Positions 13,207 to 26,045 of a stretch of 64,000 bases of DNA are shown piece after piece (within the stretch, counting starts at the first letter, position 1; every line of letters starts with the position of its first letter). The notes beneath the pieces were generated by a model. That model did no database searches. It saw only the letters and a program-made list of their open reading frames with translations, and was not told where the DNA came from. Origin of the DNA: Torreya grandis (Eukaryota > Streptophyta > Pinopsida > Cupressales > Taxaceae); NCBI GenBank assembly GCA_037957365.1, contig JARHVA010000350.1, positions 2,418,501-2,482,500 on the forward strand, written 5' to 3'. Made by a program: the position numbers and the translations under genes.

Positions 13207-14596
13207 TTCTATAATTTTGATTCTAGTGGTGACTCCAACTTTATTTTTTGGTTTCAAGGAAGATCAGTGCCTATATTAAATATATAACTTTTAGTTTTAA
13301 TTATTATTTATATTATTTGAAAAGGTGGAAGGATTGAGATCATCCTTAAAAATGTGACACATCAGAACCTTATCTCATCACTATGTTTGCATCAAAGATG
13401 AAGGAGACAAGTTTGGAGGCTAGAATGGAAGTGCTTGATCTATTAAATGCCAAAGTAAACATTGAGTATTTTAACCTTGACATAGATTTATGTGATAAGT
13501 GATTCCTCCCCAATACCCTATGTGATACTACTAAACCAAGTGATGAAGATTATAATGAACCTAAGTATGCATCACCCAAATAGGAGATTTTCATGTTCGA
13601 TTGTTAAGACTTCTCATGTGAGTTTTCTACTTTTATGGAAATGATGTTTGATACTATTTTATAATAGTTTTGGAGTGAAATAAAGAGATTCATAACATAT
13701 GATTTTTATTGTGATGATATTAGAAAACACCCAAATGAGTTACCCAATCTTGATGCAATTGAATATTCAGAATGTGCTTTGAAAGAAGTATTAGACATGG
13801 GTGTAGAACTGGGTGACTTTAATGGGAGTATGGAAATTGTTGAATAACTAGTTTTTCTTGATGTTGGGTTTGATAATGAGGATGTTGTTTAGGGAATGCC
13901 ATTAAGTGAATATGGGGTTATCATTTATGCCCCTAAAGATGAGAATTTCTAGACCCCTTTCAATCAATACCTTGAGTGCACAATTGACATTGTTGATCCT
14001 GATGCACTCTTGTTTGGTACTCACATGATTACAACTAAAAATCATGTTTATTTATAGCTACTAAAGGAGTACCAATTTTTTTTAGCTTGGTCTTATCCTA
14101 ATTTGAAACCATGTAGAGAGGATTTGCTTCAATGTGTCATCTTATTATAACCTAGTAGTAGTGCCTTCAGAAAAGTACAGAGATGGATTTACTTCATCTT
14201 GGCCACCAAGTTGTCAGAAAAGATACAAAGATTAAGGGATGATAAATTTATGAAGCTACTAGTTAAAGGCTAATATCTAAAGCATGTCCTCAACTAAGTC
14301 TAGATAATGTAACATATTGTATAGTGTTTTGTCACTTTATATATTTTTTATTTTGTTTCCCCCTTGTTTTGGGATTTATTTGTATAGTTCTTTTCTACTC
14401 CTTTTGTTGTGTGTTCATTTTTAGATCCTCTTGATCTATTTTTGTTAAGTCTACCATCTTTTGTAAAAATTTTATAGACATTTGCTAAAAATAGTGTTAG
14501 GTCTTGACTTCATATCCAAATGGATTGGAACCCGGTCTTGTATTATGTGGTTCTTTGCATACCCATAGGGGGTATGCATCCCTAGGCAAGAGCCAG
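13207..14596 (+). mobile_element. Internal region of the giant-LTR element, primer site at 13,227
   Basis: After LTR R1 comes TTCTAG and then TGGTGACTCC at 13,227-13,236. This has the same start as the primer site of the second Tat-like element in this window (TGGTGACTCTATTGGGG). About 1.4 kb follows with scattered short plus-strand open stretches (for example around 13,720-14,000, Asp/Glu-rich) and no recognisable gag or pol. It ends in GGCAAGAGCCAGT just before LTR R2. The GAGCCAGT word also sits next to the 3' LTR of the 41.9-52.5 kb element. An element with this little interior would be non-autonomous or internally deleted. Confidence 0.6.
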
Positions 14597-17500
14597 TATT
14601 AGTGCCCAAAATTGCACTAAAGTAATTGGGATCTTGTGAATTGAGATTGCCTAAGTCCAACCTGGGTTGAGTATAAATCTCTAAGCATTAGCCCCATTTC
14701 TATTTCAAAGTATTCCTTTGGGAGGTCAAGTTCATATAAAAAATTGGCTAAGTCCTTTGTCTTGTTTTTTGATTGGTAAAAGTGTTTTTCCCTTAGAATT
14801 TTTGGGATTTTTTCATGAACACAATGTTTGACAAAAATAGGTCTTTGGGTTTTTGTTCTTGGACAAAAATTTTGAAGACTTATTTCCATCAGCCATTTTA
14901 TCCATTACAAAAGTTTTGAAAGAATTCAATGAGTTATCTCTTTTGAGTTGAGTGTTTTACAAAAGTTTTGAAGGGTTATTTCATTTGTTTTAGATTTTTT
15001 GTCTACGAAAAATTTTTTGAAGGGAACTTGCCTTTCATGCATTTTTCCCACAAAAAAATCTTGAGGGAAATCTTTCATTTCAGGAAAAATGCTATGTCCT
15101 ATTTGTTTAAAGATTTTTGTCTATGCAAAAAGCCTAAGGGTCCTTTCCTTCAGGTATTTTATCCAAACAAAAATCTCAAAGGGATATTTCATTTGAAAAG
15201 TATTATTTGTTTTGAACTTTCTTCCTATGATAACAAGTCTAAAGGGCACTTATCCTTCAGGTATTTTTTCCACATAAAAATTCCAAAGGAATTGTAAGGT
15301 CATTTTCTTCAGCCAAGGTACATCCAAAAGTCTTGAAGGGTCATTTTTCCTTTGAATTTTTTTTGAAAGATCATTTCCTTTAGGCATTTTGCCTTTGAAA
15401 AATTATTGAAGGGCATTTTCAAAGGGTAAAGGACACTTTAAAAAAATCATGAAGGACACTTTAAAAGGGACATTTTGCCTTTGAATTTTTTTTGAAGGGT
15501 TATTTCCTTCGAGCATTTTTACATTACAAAATTCCTAAATGGCATGTACAAAAAGTCCAAAGGATAATTCTAGATCTAGAGGACACTGTAAAAACTCTTG
15601 AAGGGCACTTTATAAAGATGGAGGATACTTTTAGAAAGTCTGAAAGGTAGTTTACAAAGGTGGAGAAAACTTTTAAAAATTTTGAAGGGCATTTTTGAGA
15701 GTTTGAAGGACCATTCCAAAAGGTCAAAGACTCAATTCTTATGGGAAAAGTGTGAAGTTAAATCCTTTGGGGAAATTATCTTGGACATTTTGTCTAAAAA
15801 AATTATCCCAATAGATTGCATAAAATAATTCTTGAAGGATAAGAATGCTGAAAACAAAGACTCACATAAATTTTTTATGAAACAAATCCACCAAAAGAAT
15901 ATTTCCAAATTTAAGGTGATGATCTCATAATCAATTTTTTTACAGGTGTGCAAACATCAATTTTAAGCTACAGGGACAAGTTTTTGGGATTCAAATGCTT
16001 GTGATAGGTGTATGAGTATCAACTTTAGACCCTATGAAGTAGACATTTATTTTAAAATGGGGTTAGACCCAATGGTACACATTCAATCAAATCAGGATGA
16101 TTTGATGGTACATGATCAAAATTGAATAGTCAAAGGAACTTAAGACAAATATAGATGTGACAAGTATTGATCTCATGGGGTATGCTTTAAAGTCTGATCA
16201 TATTCTAAAGATCTAATGTTGCAAGATGGTAGTTAAATGTTCAATGGGACATGAGATCAATCAAGACACTTTCACATGTTATAAAGGCACTCAAATTAGG
16301 AATAATTATCTTCCAAGTACATAGGAATCCTGTGGGGATACCAAGTGGCATATCCATAGGTAAAAGTAAAATGTAGGATCCAATAATGCTCTACCCCTTA
16401 GATCATGATCTAATAGAATAAATTTGCTCACCTTGGCTAGATCTGATGGTATGTAGACAAGGTTGAAAATTCAAGGATCTTATGGGAAAATGTATACATG
16501 ATAAGTGGTATAGCTACATACCACAAATTATAGCTCAAGCATCTCATTGTAAGATATATAGCTCGAATTTGCTTGGGTAAGAATGATCCAATGGTACGAG
16601 CCAAGATAGACTTTTCAAAGGGATCAAAATTACATAGAATAAAATCCATGAGTTTTTTTAGTAGGAATATTTCTAATTATGATCACAGATCATTTTAGTT
16701 TCATGTCACAATCAGATCAAATCTTGGGCCATCATTGTAGGTAATAGGTTTTTACTTAGCATGCACAAAGAAGAGGTTTCATGTCTAAAAATGTCCATGA
16801 TTCATAGTTTAGTGATAGAAAAACATTTCCAAATAAGTTACACATGAGGACAAAATTTATTTGGCTCTCCAAATTATTTTCTCCCTCCAGCTATGCTAGT
16901 GAGTGATTAAGGGGATCTTTAGGCAGTTCCACATCAAGATAAAATATGTTTGGCTCCTCAAATGAATATCCTCCTTTTAGCTCATGTGAAAGGAATTTTT
17001 AGCTAAAATATCAAATGATATGCTCCAAATATTCATCATTCCTTATAAAGGTAGCTACGGTAATGATTCTTTTCTTGCAAGTGGATGAAGATCTCAGGTA
17101 TGGCATGGAATATTTTCCAACTAAGAACATCTTGGTGGACTTGAAGACTTGCTATAAATTTTTTAAAATTATGACCTATGATTCCATAAATCAAAAAAGG
17201 TAAAGAGTGTATAAATAGAAGGCTTGTATTGTATTTTAGAGGTTGGTTAGCAATTGTGTTAGTCCATGTCTTCCTTAGTATATGCTCTTCCACATTTTGG
17301 GATCAGTATTTTGTGTGTTTTATCTCCCTTGCTAAGGTGGTTTTAGCTGTACAGCCATTAACAAGCTCTAATAACATCTCTATATGACTCCCATGTCCAA
17401 TATGAAGCAAATCCATCATGCTTGTCCCCATGGAAGCATTTTAAAACATCCATGTATGTAAGATTTTATTTCAAGTTAATGAAAATGCATGTGTTTATCT

Positions 17501-18610
17501 TCTATTTTATATTAGTGAAGTGCAATAATATGTCTTACAACTACTATTGATAGGATATCTTATTCTATGCTCATTAATGGATATCATCTTAGGTTTAGTT
17601 TCAAATTATAAATCTCTTTCTACATTATATTTAGAGTATGTTACTAAATAACTTGTTAGGGTACCCTAGGTTTATGGATTCAATAGGAAAAAACAAATCC
17701 CTCCTTATAGTACCATTAGATTGCATTTGAGTCTTTTACATCTTAGAAAATAGATGATTTCTTGAATGACTAAAATAATCCTTGCTATTTTAAGACCTCC
17801 ATCACACCACCCTCCCCCTTTTATAAATAACTATCCTACCCCATCCTACCCTACATATAAAATGCCATTTGTATATCTTAAGTTTTATTTTACTATAGAT
17901 GAATTAACAATGTATATTTAGCATGTGTCTACATTTTGTGATTTAAGGCCTAACATTATAATATTTTATTCTACCCTTGTGTTGTTGAATATTATTTTGA
18001 ATTAAATTACAATCACATTCATATCTGTCTTTAGTATCTTGTATCTAGCCTAGAACATTTGCTCATTCCATGTGATAACCCTTGCTGGGTGGGGTGAGAA
18101 AGTTTGGTTATGTTCTAGTCATATTTTTGTCTCTTTGTGATGATAATCCCCATGGAAATTGAATTGTACAATGTTTCCATGTGAGCAATATACCTCCTAG
18201 GTCCTCTCACCTTGGTTTAGGTAGAGCCAAAAGTATCAATAAGTTGACCATACCCTCTTTAGGTGCCTCTCAATCATTTTCTCTAGTCTGGTACATTCTT
18301 GATGCCAAACCCTCCCTTGGCTACAATGACATTCTAGTGGATTTCTCATCATTAGTTGCCATATTTCTTCAAGTGTGCAAGGCTAGATTAGAGAGGTGTA
18401 AAACTCAAAACCAACACCAAATTGCACCATTATTAGGGTTTAAATTGAAGTCTTGGTCACTTGTGTTACTGGCGACTCATTTGATTATCTTTGGTTCATC
18501 AAAGTCACCACCAAAATAGCACCATTGTTGGGGATTAAATTAAAATCCTAGTCATTTGTGTTGCTAAGGACTCATCTGATTATCTTTGATTCATCAACAT
18601 CACCACCAAA
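14597..18610 (+). repeat. Giant LTR, copy R2, end missing
   Basis: It begins TATTAGTGCCCAAAATTGC and follows R1 closely in order: the 21-bp-period block (about 15,400-15,730), the TATA-like box at 17,210-17,218, and two 95-bp units. It stops inside the second 95-bp unit right after CACCACCAAACT, where R3 begins. Short ORFs here (for example 14,968-15,297 and 18,181-18,519) are repeat or chance frames. Confidence 0.8.
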
Positions 18611-21600
18611 CTTCCCCTTCAAGTATTTTTCTCACACAAAAATCCTAAAATAATTTTGATGTCATTTGATTTGGCCAAAGGTACTTTCAAAAGTCCCAAA
18701 GGGTCATTTTTCTTTTGAAAAATTTCCAAAGGATCATTTCTTTCAGGCATTTTGCCTTTACAAAATTTTTAAAGGGCACTTTCAAAGGGAAAAGGACACT
18801 TCCAAAACACTGAAGGGCATTTCTATAGGGAAAATGACCTTAACAAAAAATTTTAAGGCTATGTTCAAAAGGATTGGAAGGTACTTTTGATAAAATTGAT
18901 ATGGAGTATAGGTCTTATCTCCTTCAAACATTTTACCCAAGTAAAAAGTCCAAAGGAATTGCATTTTTTTGAGAGAAGTACTAAGGTAAAATTATGTAAG
19001 GAAATTATTTTAGAAAAAATGTCCAAAATAATTATCCTAATGAAGACAAAAGTCCAAAGACTCAATTCTTTCAAGAAAAGTGTGGATTCAAATCCTTCAG
19101 AGAAATTATCTCAAACATTTTGTCCAAAATAATTATTGAAGGACAGAGATGTTGAAAACAAAGACTCAAATCAAATTGATGTAGAGTAAAGTTCCCAAAA
19201 CAATATTTTCAAATTATAGGTGACAGTCTCATGGATGTTTTTTGATGGGCATGCAAACATTAATTTTAAGCTATAGGGACTCATCATTAGGATTATAAAT
19301 GCTTATGACAAGTTTGAAAATGTCTAATTTAGACCCCATGAAGTAGACATTTATTTTCAAATGGGGTAGATCCAATAGCATGAATTCATTTAGACAAGGA
19401 TAATTTGATAGTGCATGATCAAATTTGAATAGTCAAAGGAACTCAGGACAAGCATGGGCATGCCCAGTATTGAGATCACATAGCATGTTTTAAATTTTGA
19501 GTGTATTTTGAGGATATGATGATATGATTCAGTAGTTGAAAAGTCAACATGGCCCAAGATCAAGTGAGACACTTCCACATGGTGTAAATTCACTCAAATC
19601 AAGATTAAATGCCTACCAGGTACATAATAAACCCATAAGGCTTCCAAGTGTCATATCCTCAAGGCTAGGTAGAAGATACTACTAATCATGCCTCACTCCT
19701 CAAATTATGATTTGACAAAGCATGTTTGCTCATCTTAGCCAAATCTGATGGTGTATGGCCAAGCTTGAAAAGTTAAGGATCCCATGGGAAAATGCAAACA
19801 TTATAAGTGGCATAACTGCATGCCACTAATTAGGTTTCAAGCATCTCATTTCAATATATATATCTTGTGTTTTCTTGAATAATAAATATCTAATGGTGCA
19901 AGCTAATATATACTTTTCAAAGGATCAAAATTGCACAAGGAGATGACAAGTGTCTAGGGTGAGGTTAGAATTGGCAATTTTTCCATTTATGTGGTAATGA
20001 GTAATAACACAAAAGAACATATAAGTACCATTCTAGAGTGAATATTTCCAAATCATGATAACAAATCATTTCCTATTTTAGGTCATAATTAGATCAACTC
20101 CTAACCCATCATTGTAGGTAATGGGATTTCCCTTATTATGTACAAAGAAGAGATTCATGTCTAAAAATGTCCATGATTTGAAATCAAGTAATAGGAAAGC
20201 ATTTCCAAATAATTTCACATGAGGACAAAATATATTTGGCTTTCAACTATTTTTTCTTTCCAACTATGCAAGTGAGTGATCAAGGGGATCTTCAGGTAGT
20301 TTTACATCAAGACAAAATTTGTTTAGCTCCTCAAGGGAATATCCTCTTCCAAGCTCATGTGAAAGGTATTTTTTATTCAAAAAATCAAATGATATGATCC
20401 AATAGGTTGCAAGTCCTCATCATTTCTTGTAGAGGTAGTTGTAAAAATGATTTGTCTTGAAAATTGAAAAAGATCTCAAGCATAACACAAAAGGAATTTA
20501 TGGTTGAGAGCATATTTATGGGACTAGAAAAGTTTTTTATGCAATTCTTGTAAATTGTGACCCATGGTTCTATATTCAAAAGTGTATAGATAGAGGCTTT
20601 GTCTTCTATTTCAAGGGTTGGTTGTTGTTGGCTAGTGGTTGATATAGGTCATATTTAGGCATCCATTTTAATCCAAGTCTAGGTTTTGTACAATGTTTTT
20701 TGGGATCAATTATTGTGTGAATACTTTGTCTCCCTTGCTAAGGTGGTTGCATCTATAAATCTATTAACAAGCTTTGAAAGCATGTTCATGTCTCCCTTAT
20801 CAAAAGAGCAATCTCACCATGCTTGTCCCCATAGAAACATTATGAAGTGTTGATGTGTGCAATATTTTTTTTGAAATGCTATGGAAAATATTTGTGGTTA
20901 TCCACTGTATTCTACTAATGAAATGTAATAATATGTTTTTACAAGTTTTGTTGATTGGATATCTAGTTTGTGTTCATGACTGGTTGTCATTCTAATCATG
21001 TACTTAGGTTATAAATCCCTTTTTATAGTTATATTTGTAAATGCATTATTAAATACCTTTTAAGGACTCCCTGGGTTCATGAATTTAGCAAGAGAAAGTA
21101 TTTGAGATTTTTGTTTAAGTGTATATCCTAGTCTCTTAGTGATCATTTGGTGTTTATCATTCTCTTGCATTTGAAGTATTTTTTTAATCTTTACTAAGGA
21201 ACATTATCATGAAATACTAATAGATATTTTGCTTTTGGAAGCCACCAACACACCACCATCCATTCTATAATCAACTATAAACTTTTCTTACCCTATCCTA
21301 TCCTAAGAATAACACACTATGTTGTATATTATAAGTGTTACTTTCCTTGCAAATGCATACTATCTTGCATATTTGAAATATGTTTATAGTTTATGCTTTA
21401 AATCTTAGCATTGCAGTCTTTATTTAATCCCTTTGTTGTTGAAGATTCTTTAAAATGAAGATTATAATCATTCCCTTATCTATCTTTATTAGTTTGTGTA
21501 TGACATAGAGCATTTGTGCATTTCATGTGAAAACCTTTCACAAGTGAAGCATGCAGACCTAGTTATGCTCTAGTCATATTTGTTCCTTATGCTAATAATT

Positions 21601-21868
21601 ACCATAGAGATTGAATTGTAAAATCCTTCCATGTGAGAAATCTACCATATAGTTTCTCTCACCTTGGTTCAGACATAGGCAAAAGTATTAGGGAGCTAAC
21701 CATACACTTTGTAAGTGCCTCTTAGTCATTTTCTCTAGTCTGGTCCATTTTTGATGCCAAAACCTTCCCCAGCTACAATAACATTATATTAGGTTTCTCA
21801 TCACTATTTAACATTTTATTCAAGTGTGAAAGGCCAAGTTAAAGAGGTGTAAAATTGGGAACTAACAC
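18611..21868 (+). repeat. Giant LTR, copy R3, partial
   Basis: It starts at a point equal to about 9,395 of R1, repeats the 21-bp-period block (18,770-18,900) and the downstream LTR body, and ends at AACTAACACCAAATT, equal to about 12,560 of R1. Both ends lie next to or inside the 95-bp repeat zone or the simple-sequence zone. R3 is more diverged from R1 and R2 in places, so it may be a separate older copy. Confidence 0.7.
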
Positions 21869-22127
21869 CAAATTAAGTTTGAAGAATTATTTCCATAAGA
21901 CATTGTGTTCATGCAAAAAGCTCAAAAACTCTAAGGGAAAAACACCTTTACCAAGCAAAAAAAAGATAAAAGACGACCAATTTTTTATATGAACTTGACC
22001 TCCCAAAGAAACACTTTTAAATAGAAATGGTGCTAGTAATTAGACATTAATACTTAACCTAGGATGGAATTAGGCATTCTCAATTGATAAGGGCCCAATT
22101 GCTTTAGTGTAATTTTGGGCACTAACA
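21869..22127 (-). repeat. Giant LTR, copy R4, inverted first 260 bases
   Basis: Read on the minus strand from 22,127 it starts TGTTAGTGCCCAAAATTAC and follows the first 260 bases of R1 and R2. Its outer end coincides with the right edge of the 13.4-kb insertion and abuts the AGTTG target copy. Confidence 0.8.
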
Positions 22128-24620
22128 AGTTGTGCCTTTGGAGTCTATTTCTCTTCTTTAGGATCATGCCTAATCATTATTAAACCTTTGTCTACACTAA
22201 GCCATCCTTGGGTCAAATTTTTATATAAGTTAGGGTATTCTTTAACCTTGTGTGTTCCTTGACAATACCCATATGTTGGATGTGTAGGGTAGTTATGTTG
22301 ATAGTGCTTGGTTAAACTATAATTATACCATGATTGCAATGGGAATCTTCCTCCACCGCATCCTCCACCCCACCCTTGAGTGCCTCTTTTCATCCCATTT
22401 CTTTCATTCTACTATATATAGCTTGCATTCTTGTGACCATAGCCCTCATTTCATTGGATTACCTGACCTCCATCTACTATAGTTGCTTGCCATTTGCCCC
22501 TCTCCATATTTTTGTGTATCTCATTAATTACATGGAAATTAGTTTTGGTATGAGTGTAGGTGTCACACAAATGACAATATATGGTTATGTTAACTTGACT
22601 GACACATTGTAACAAAGGGAAGTTGTGAACATCATGTGCCTTATGATAAACCTCATAGCTTTAAAGCAATGTGTGTACATTACTTTTAGGGTATTTATTA
22701 TGGTTATGGCCTTATATCTTGTAATCAATGTACTATAATCCACTTTTAACATCTTAAGACAAACTAGTAGTCAATTTTTGGAGTTGGCTAGTCATGGATG
22801 CAATTTATGCTTCTATGAATGGGTTGATCCTAGTGTCAGCACTTCTGACTACCTCAAACTAAGTGTAACTTCAAGAACTTCTTGAGGATCTATGAATGTA
22901 TTCATAGAGAGGACTCTTCTAAATGGTACTAGAAATCCTCCAACAAACCATTACAGATGCTAAGAAGGGTGAATGCCATAAGGAAACTTGAAAATAATAT
23001 TTTTAAACCTAGTATCATATAGGTACATGATCTTTGATATCCCTTGGATAATTTCCTTGAGTATAGTGATGCTCTTCTGTTTAAACTTGGGTATGTCAAA
23101 TTCCTTCAAAAATTCTTCCCTTAAGGTGTCATAATCAATCATAGCCTAGTTAGGATCAAATTTCCTATACTAGGTATGAGCATGATCAAGCAGAGTTATC
23201 ATGAACTATGTTTCCTTGTGCTCTGACTGGGTTATACCCCAAGCATGCCATTTAATCTCACATTTTAACACATGCTCTAAAGCATTTTACACATCATGAT
23301 ATTTTGGCAAGTACATTAACATCTCATAATATATTTTTTATGGGGGGAATTTGCATTTGAGGCACTTTCCCCCTTTATACTTGTCTTGGAGGTGGTCTTC
23401 TAATGCCCTCTAGTCACTAGGTTAGGTGTCGACCCTATTAGTGTTATTTTCACCATTAAAGTTGATAGCATGATGCTACTCACTTGTGGTGATGGGACAC
23501 TTCTTATGGGTTAGTTCCCAATTTATGTAGCTAATATTTGATGACATAAAATGCTTACACTCATGTTTTGTGTTACTGATCTAGCACCCAAAGGTCTAGA
23601 GGTATCCTCACTTATCTCTTCATAAGGAATAATTTGTTCAATCATAAAATTATAGTCCAAATCTATAAAATGGTCAAAGTCAATGTGGATAATAAGGTTA
23701 ACTATCACTCTTATTTATTCTTAAGGGGTATCTAGTGCATGAGAATGCACTACAAGTTCAAAGGGGGAAGGCACTTCTAACACATATTAAATGATCAAAT
23801 TCTATAGAGACCCAATGCATTCTTCACCCACCAATAATTGAGCTTGATCTATGGCTTCATTGTTCCTTTCCTCATACTACTGCAATTCAAGATATCTTTC
23901 CCCATGCCCTTCCCACTCACCATGGGTTCTCTCAACACTTATAGGATAGATATTCCATCATCTTGTACCTTCTCTTATTATATGTCTATTGCCTAAGCTC
24001 TCAAGTGTCAATCTAGTCATCACTTTCCATTTCTCTTCACTTACACATCCCCTTCTTCCCCATTACATTTCTCATACATGAAAGGATTTTAGCCTTCCAT
24101 TATTATGATTTAAAATCCTTAATCCAAAATTAAATTATTAATGGCTATGTTGAATTCTTTCACAAATGTGCCTCTAGGCTCACACAAGAATTGATACTTT
24201 GTTTCTTCAAGGCAAGAGTATTTGATACTATGAACTCAAGCATGTAACTATTTAGTACTCCTTTCCACCATTTTTCTACAACTCTGGTCCAAGTGGAATC
24301 AATGTGCTCAAGCTTCTCTAGGTGATCTTTCATCCACTCAAGGTGTTATCCATAGCTTCATCTTATGTGGGTTGCATAGGCATCTAACCATCAATACACA
24401 TTCTTAGGTAGTTTTCAAAATAATACCCCATACAAAGCATCATACATGTTGTTTTAGACCCACTTTTTAAGCTTCTATTCTTAATAGGATGGATGCTTTA
24501 GCATAAATCTATCTTCCACCTGTTCTAGCCAATGTTTGATGTTCTCAAGGGAGAGTCAAAGAATTATCATTTTGCACCACTATAGCAACAAAATTCAACA
24601 TGGGTCCTAGAAATAAAACC
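22128..24620 (-). pseudogene. Ty3/gypsy gag of the minus-strand host element, decayed
   Basis: The minus-strand ORF 22,393-22,145 holds a zinc-knuckle-like motif, YGYCQGTHKVKEYPN, with Tyr where the first and last Cys of CCHC should be. Its N-terminal side is Gly- and Arg-rich. Farther upstream, 23,142-22,960 reads like the retrotransposon gag core (EEFLKEF...KSITILKEIIQG). The gag C-terminus runs in frame into the protease linker at 8,739 after removal of the 13.4-kb insertion. Gag would form the virus-like particle. Stops and shifts are frequent. The plus ORF 22,334-22,612 is a shadow. Confidence 0.7.
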
Positions 24621-26045
24621 AAAATGTTGAATAAAATTTCTTTTGCTTAATCCATTTCCTTAGTCAGGAACTTATTTAGTTGTCCAAGTCTATTCTAGAC
24701 TTGGTACAACTAGGCACAAACATGGATTAATCTTGTAGCACTCAACATTTTCCACTTGAATATGTAGACATCAATTCACATAAGGTGAAAACCTTATGCA
24801 CTCACCAAATCATAAAATATAAATAACTAGGGTCTGTGTTGGGCTAGTCATGCCATGGTATAACTCATTCTTCAAGGGACTTGGTCATTGTAACAATGAT
24901 GTTGGCAAACTCATTGGTGTAAGATGTTATGGGTGGATTCTGACTATCTATAGGTGTAAAGCCTATTCAGGGAACTCATTCTAGACATAAGGGTGCAAGC
25001 ATATATTGGGCTAGTTTTAGGTTCTTAAGGGCACAAGCCTTGGTGTTACTAAGCTAAGCATCGTTCAGGTGCTTGGGTGGATAAGGGAATTACTTATATC
25101 AAGGGGTTCAAGATTAAGATAGTATTCTTGGCATAGGTGTAAAAGCTTGGGTGCATGCACTTTCCTACACTTAGGTTATTTTGTAGTTTAGGTCAAAATC
25201 ATTATTTAGCACATAGATGCCATTAAAGACTTGGAACAAAACTTTGCTTAACAACACATTTATATATCAAATTAAACTACTATAACTATTACATTTAAGT
25301 TGCATTCAAGGAACCTTGCCATAACCATATAAAATAGATCAATACACAGATAGGTGTAATGCCTTTTTTCACTTACCAAGGTTCAAATAATAGAGTTCAT
25401 ATTAATAGAAATAGATCACATGTTCATCAAAACAAATTTCAACCTAGAGGCTCATAAGCAAGCTTGGGCACTACAAGGTGGATCTTCATAGGTATCCATG
25501 CTAAAACCAAGTTTTAATAGTGGTTGATTCACTATGACTAAAACCAATTCTATAGAGCTTCTCTATCTCCAAATTGTGTCTCTTACATACTAGTTTGAGC
25601 TTGGCTTTATATCACTAAGGATCATCTTCTTACCAAGGTGGAGGGTGCATGTCGAGTACTGAGTTGGAGCTTTGGTTGATCAATACATTAGATCTATCAC
25701 CTTGTACCCTTTACACTCTAGTTACCATGTGTAGATACTCATAAAGATACCCTATAAAATTTGAGTGCCAGTTAACTACCTCTCAACTAGTGTAAAATGA
25801 GCATTGGTTCCTCTAGCTAGTACAAAAGATACCAAACTAGTAATCATTTCATATGATTACTTTACACTAAGATGTCTATTGAGCTGACATAGGTCTAAAC
25901 TTAGGAGAAAATAGATGAGATGATAATTGGTTGGTCTGTAGCTACCCCATTCTTGTTGTATTACCCCTTCTTGGCCTTAGTTTTATTATTTTTTATGGGA
26001 GGTCACTAGCCCTTCTAATTGTTCACTTATTATACCACTAAGACC
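24620..26045. other. No supported gene; possible leader or buried LTR of the gypsy element
   Basis: This is diverged sequence between gag and the accessory ORF. I see no open frame of interest, no clear primer site and no matching LTR. If the accessory ORF belongs to a different element, an LTR boundary should lie here. Confidence 0.35.

Larger units (their letters stand above)
8740..22127. mobile_element. 13.4-kb inserted block made of copies of one giant LTR
   Basis: The block contains four related segments. R1 (8,740-13,206) is a full LTR. R2 (14,597-18,610) lacks its end. R3 (18,611-21,868) corresponds to R1 from about 9,395 to 12,560. R4 (21,869-22,127) is an inverted copy of the first 260 bases. 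R1 and R2 are in direct orientation around 1.4 kb of internal DNA with a primer site after R1, so they form one plus-strand element. R3 and R4 are extra pieces. The outer edges are two LTR starts facing outward (TGTTAG at the right edge read on the minus strand), flanked by AGTT(A/G). Simple insertion of one element cannot give this; rearrangement or nested insertion must have followed. Confidence 0.75.
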
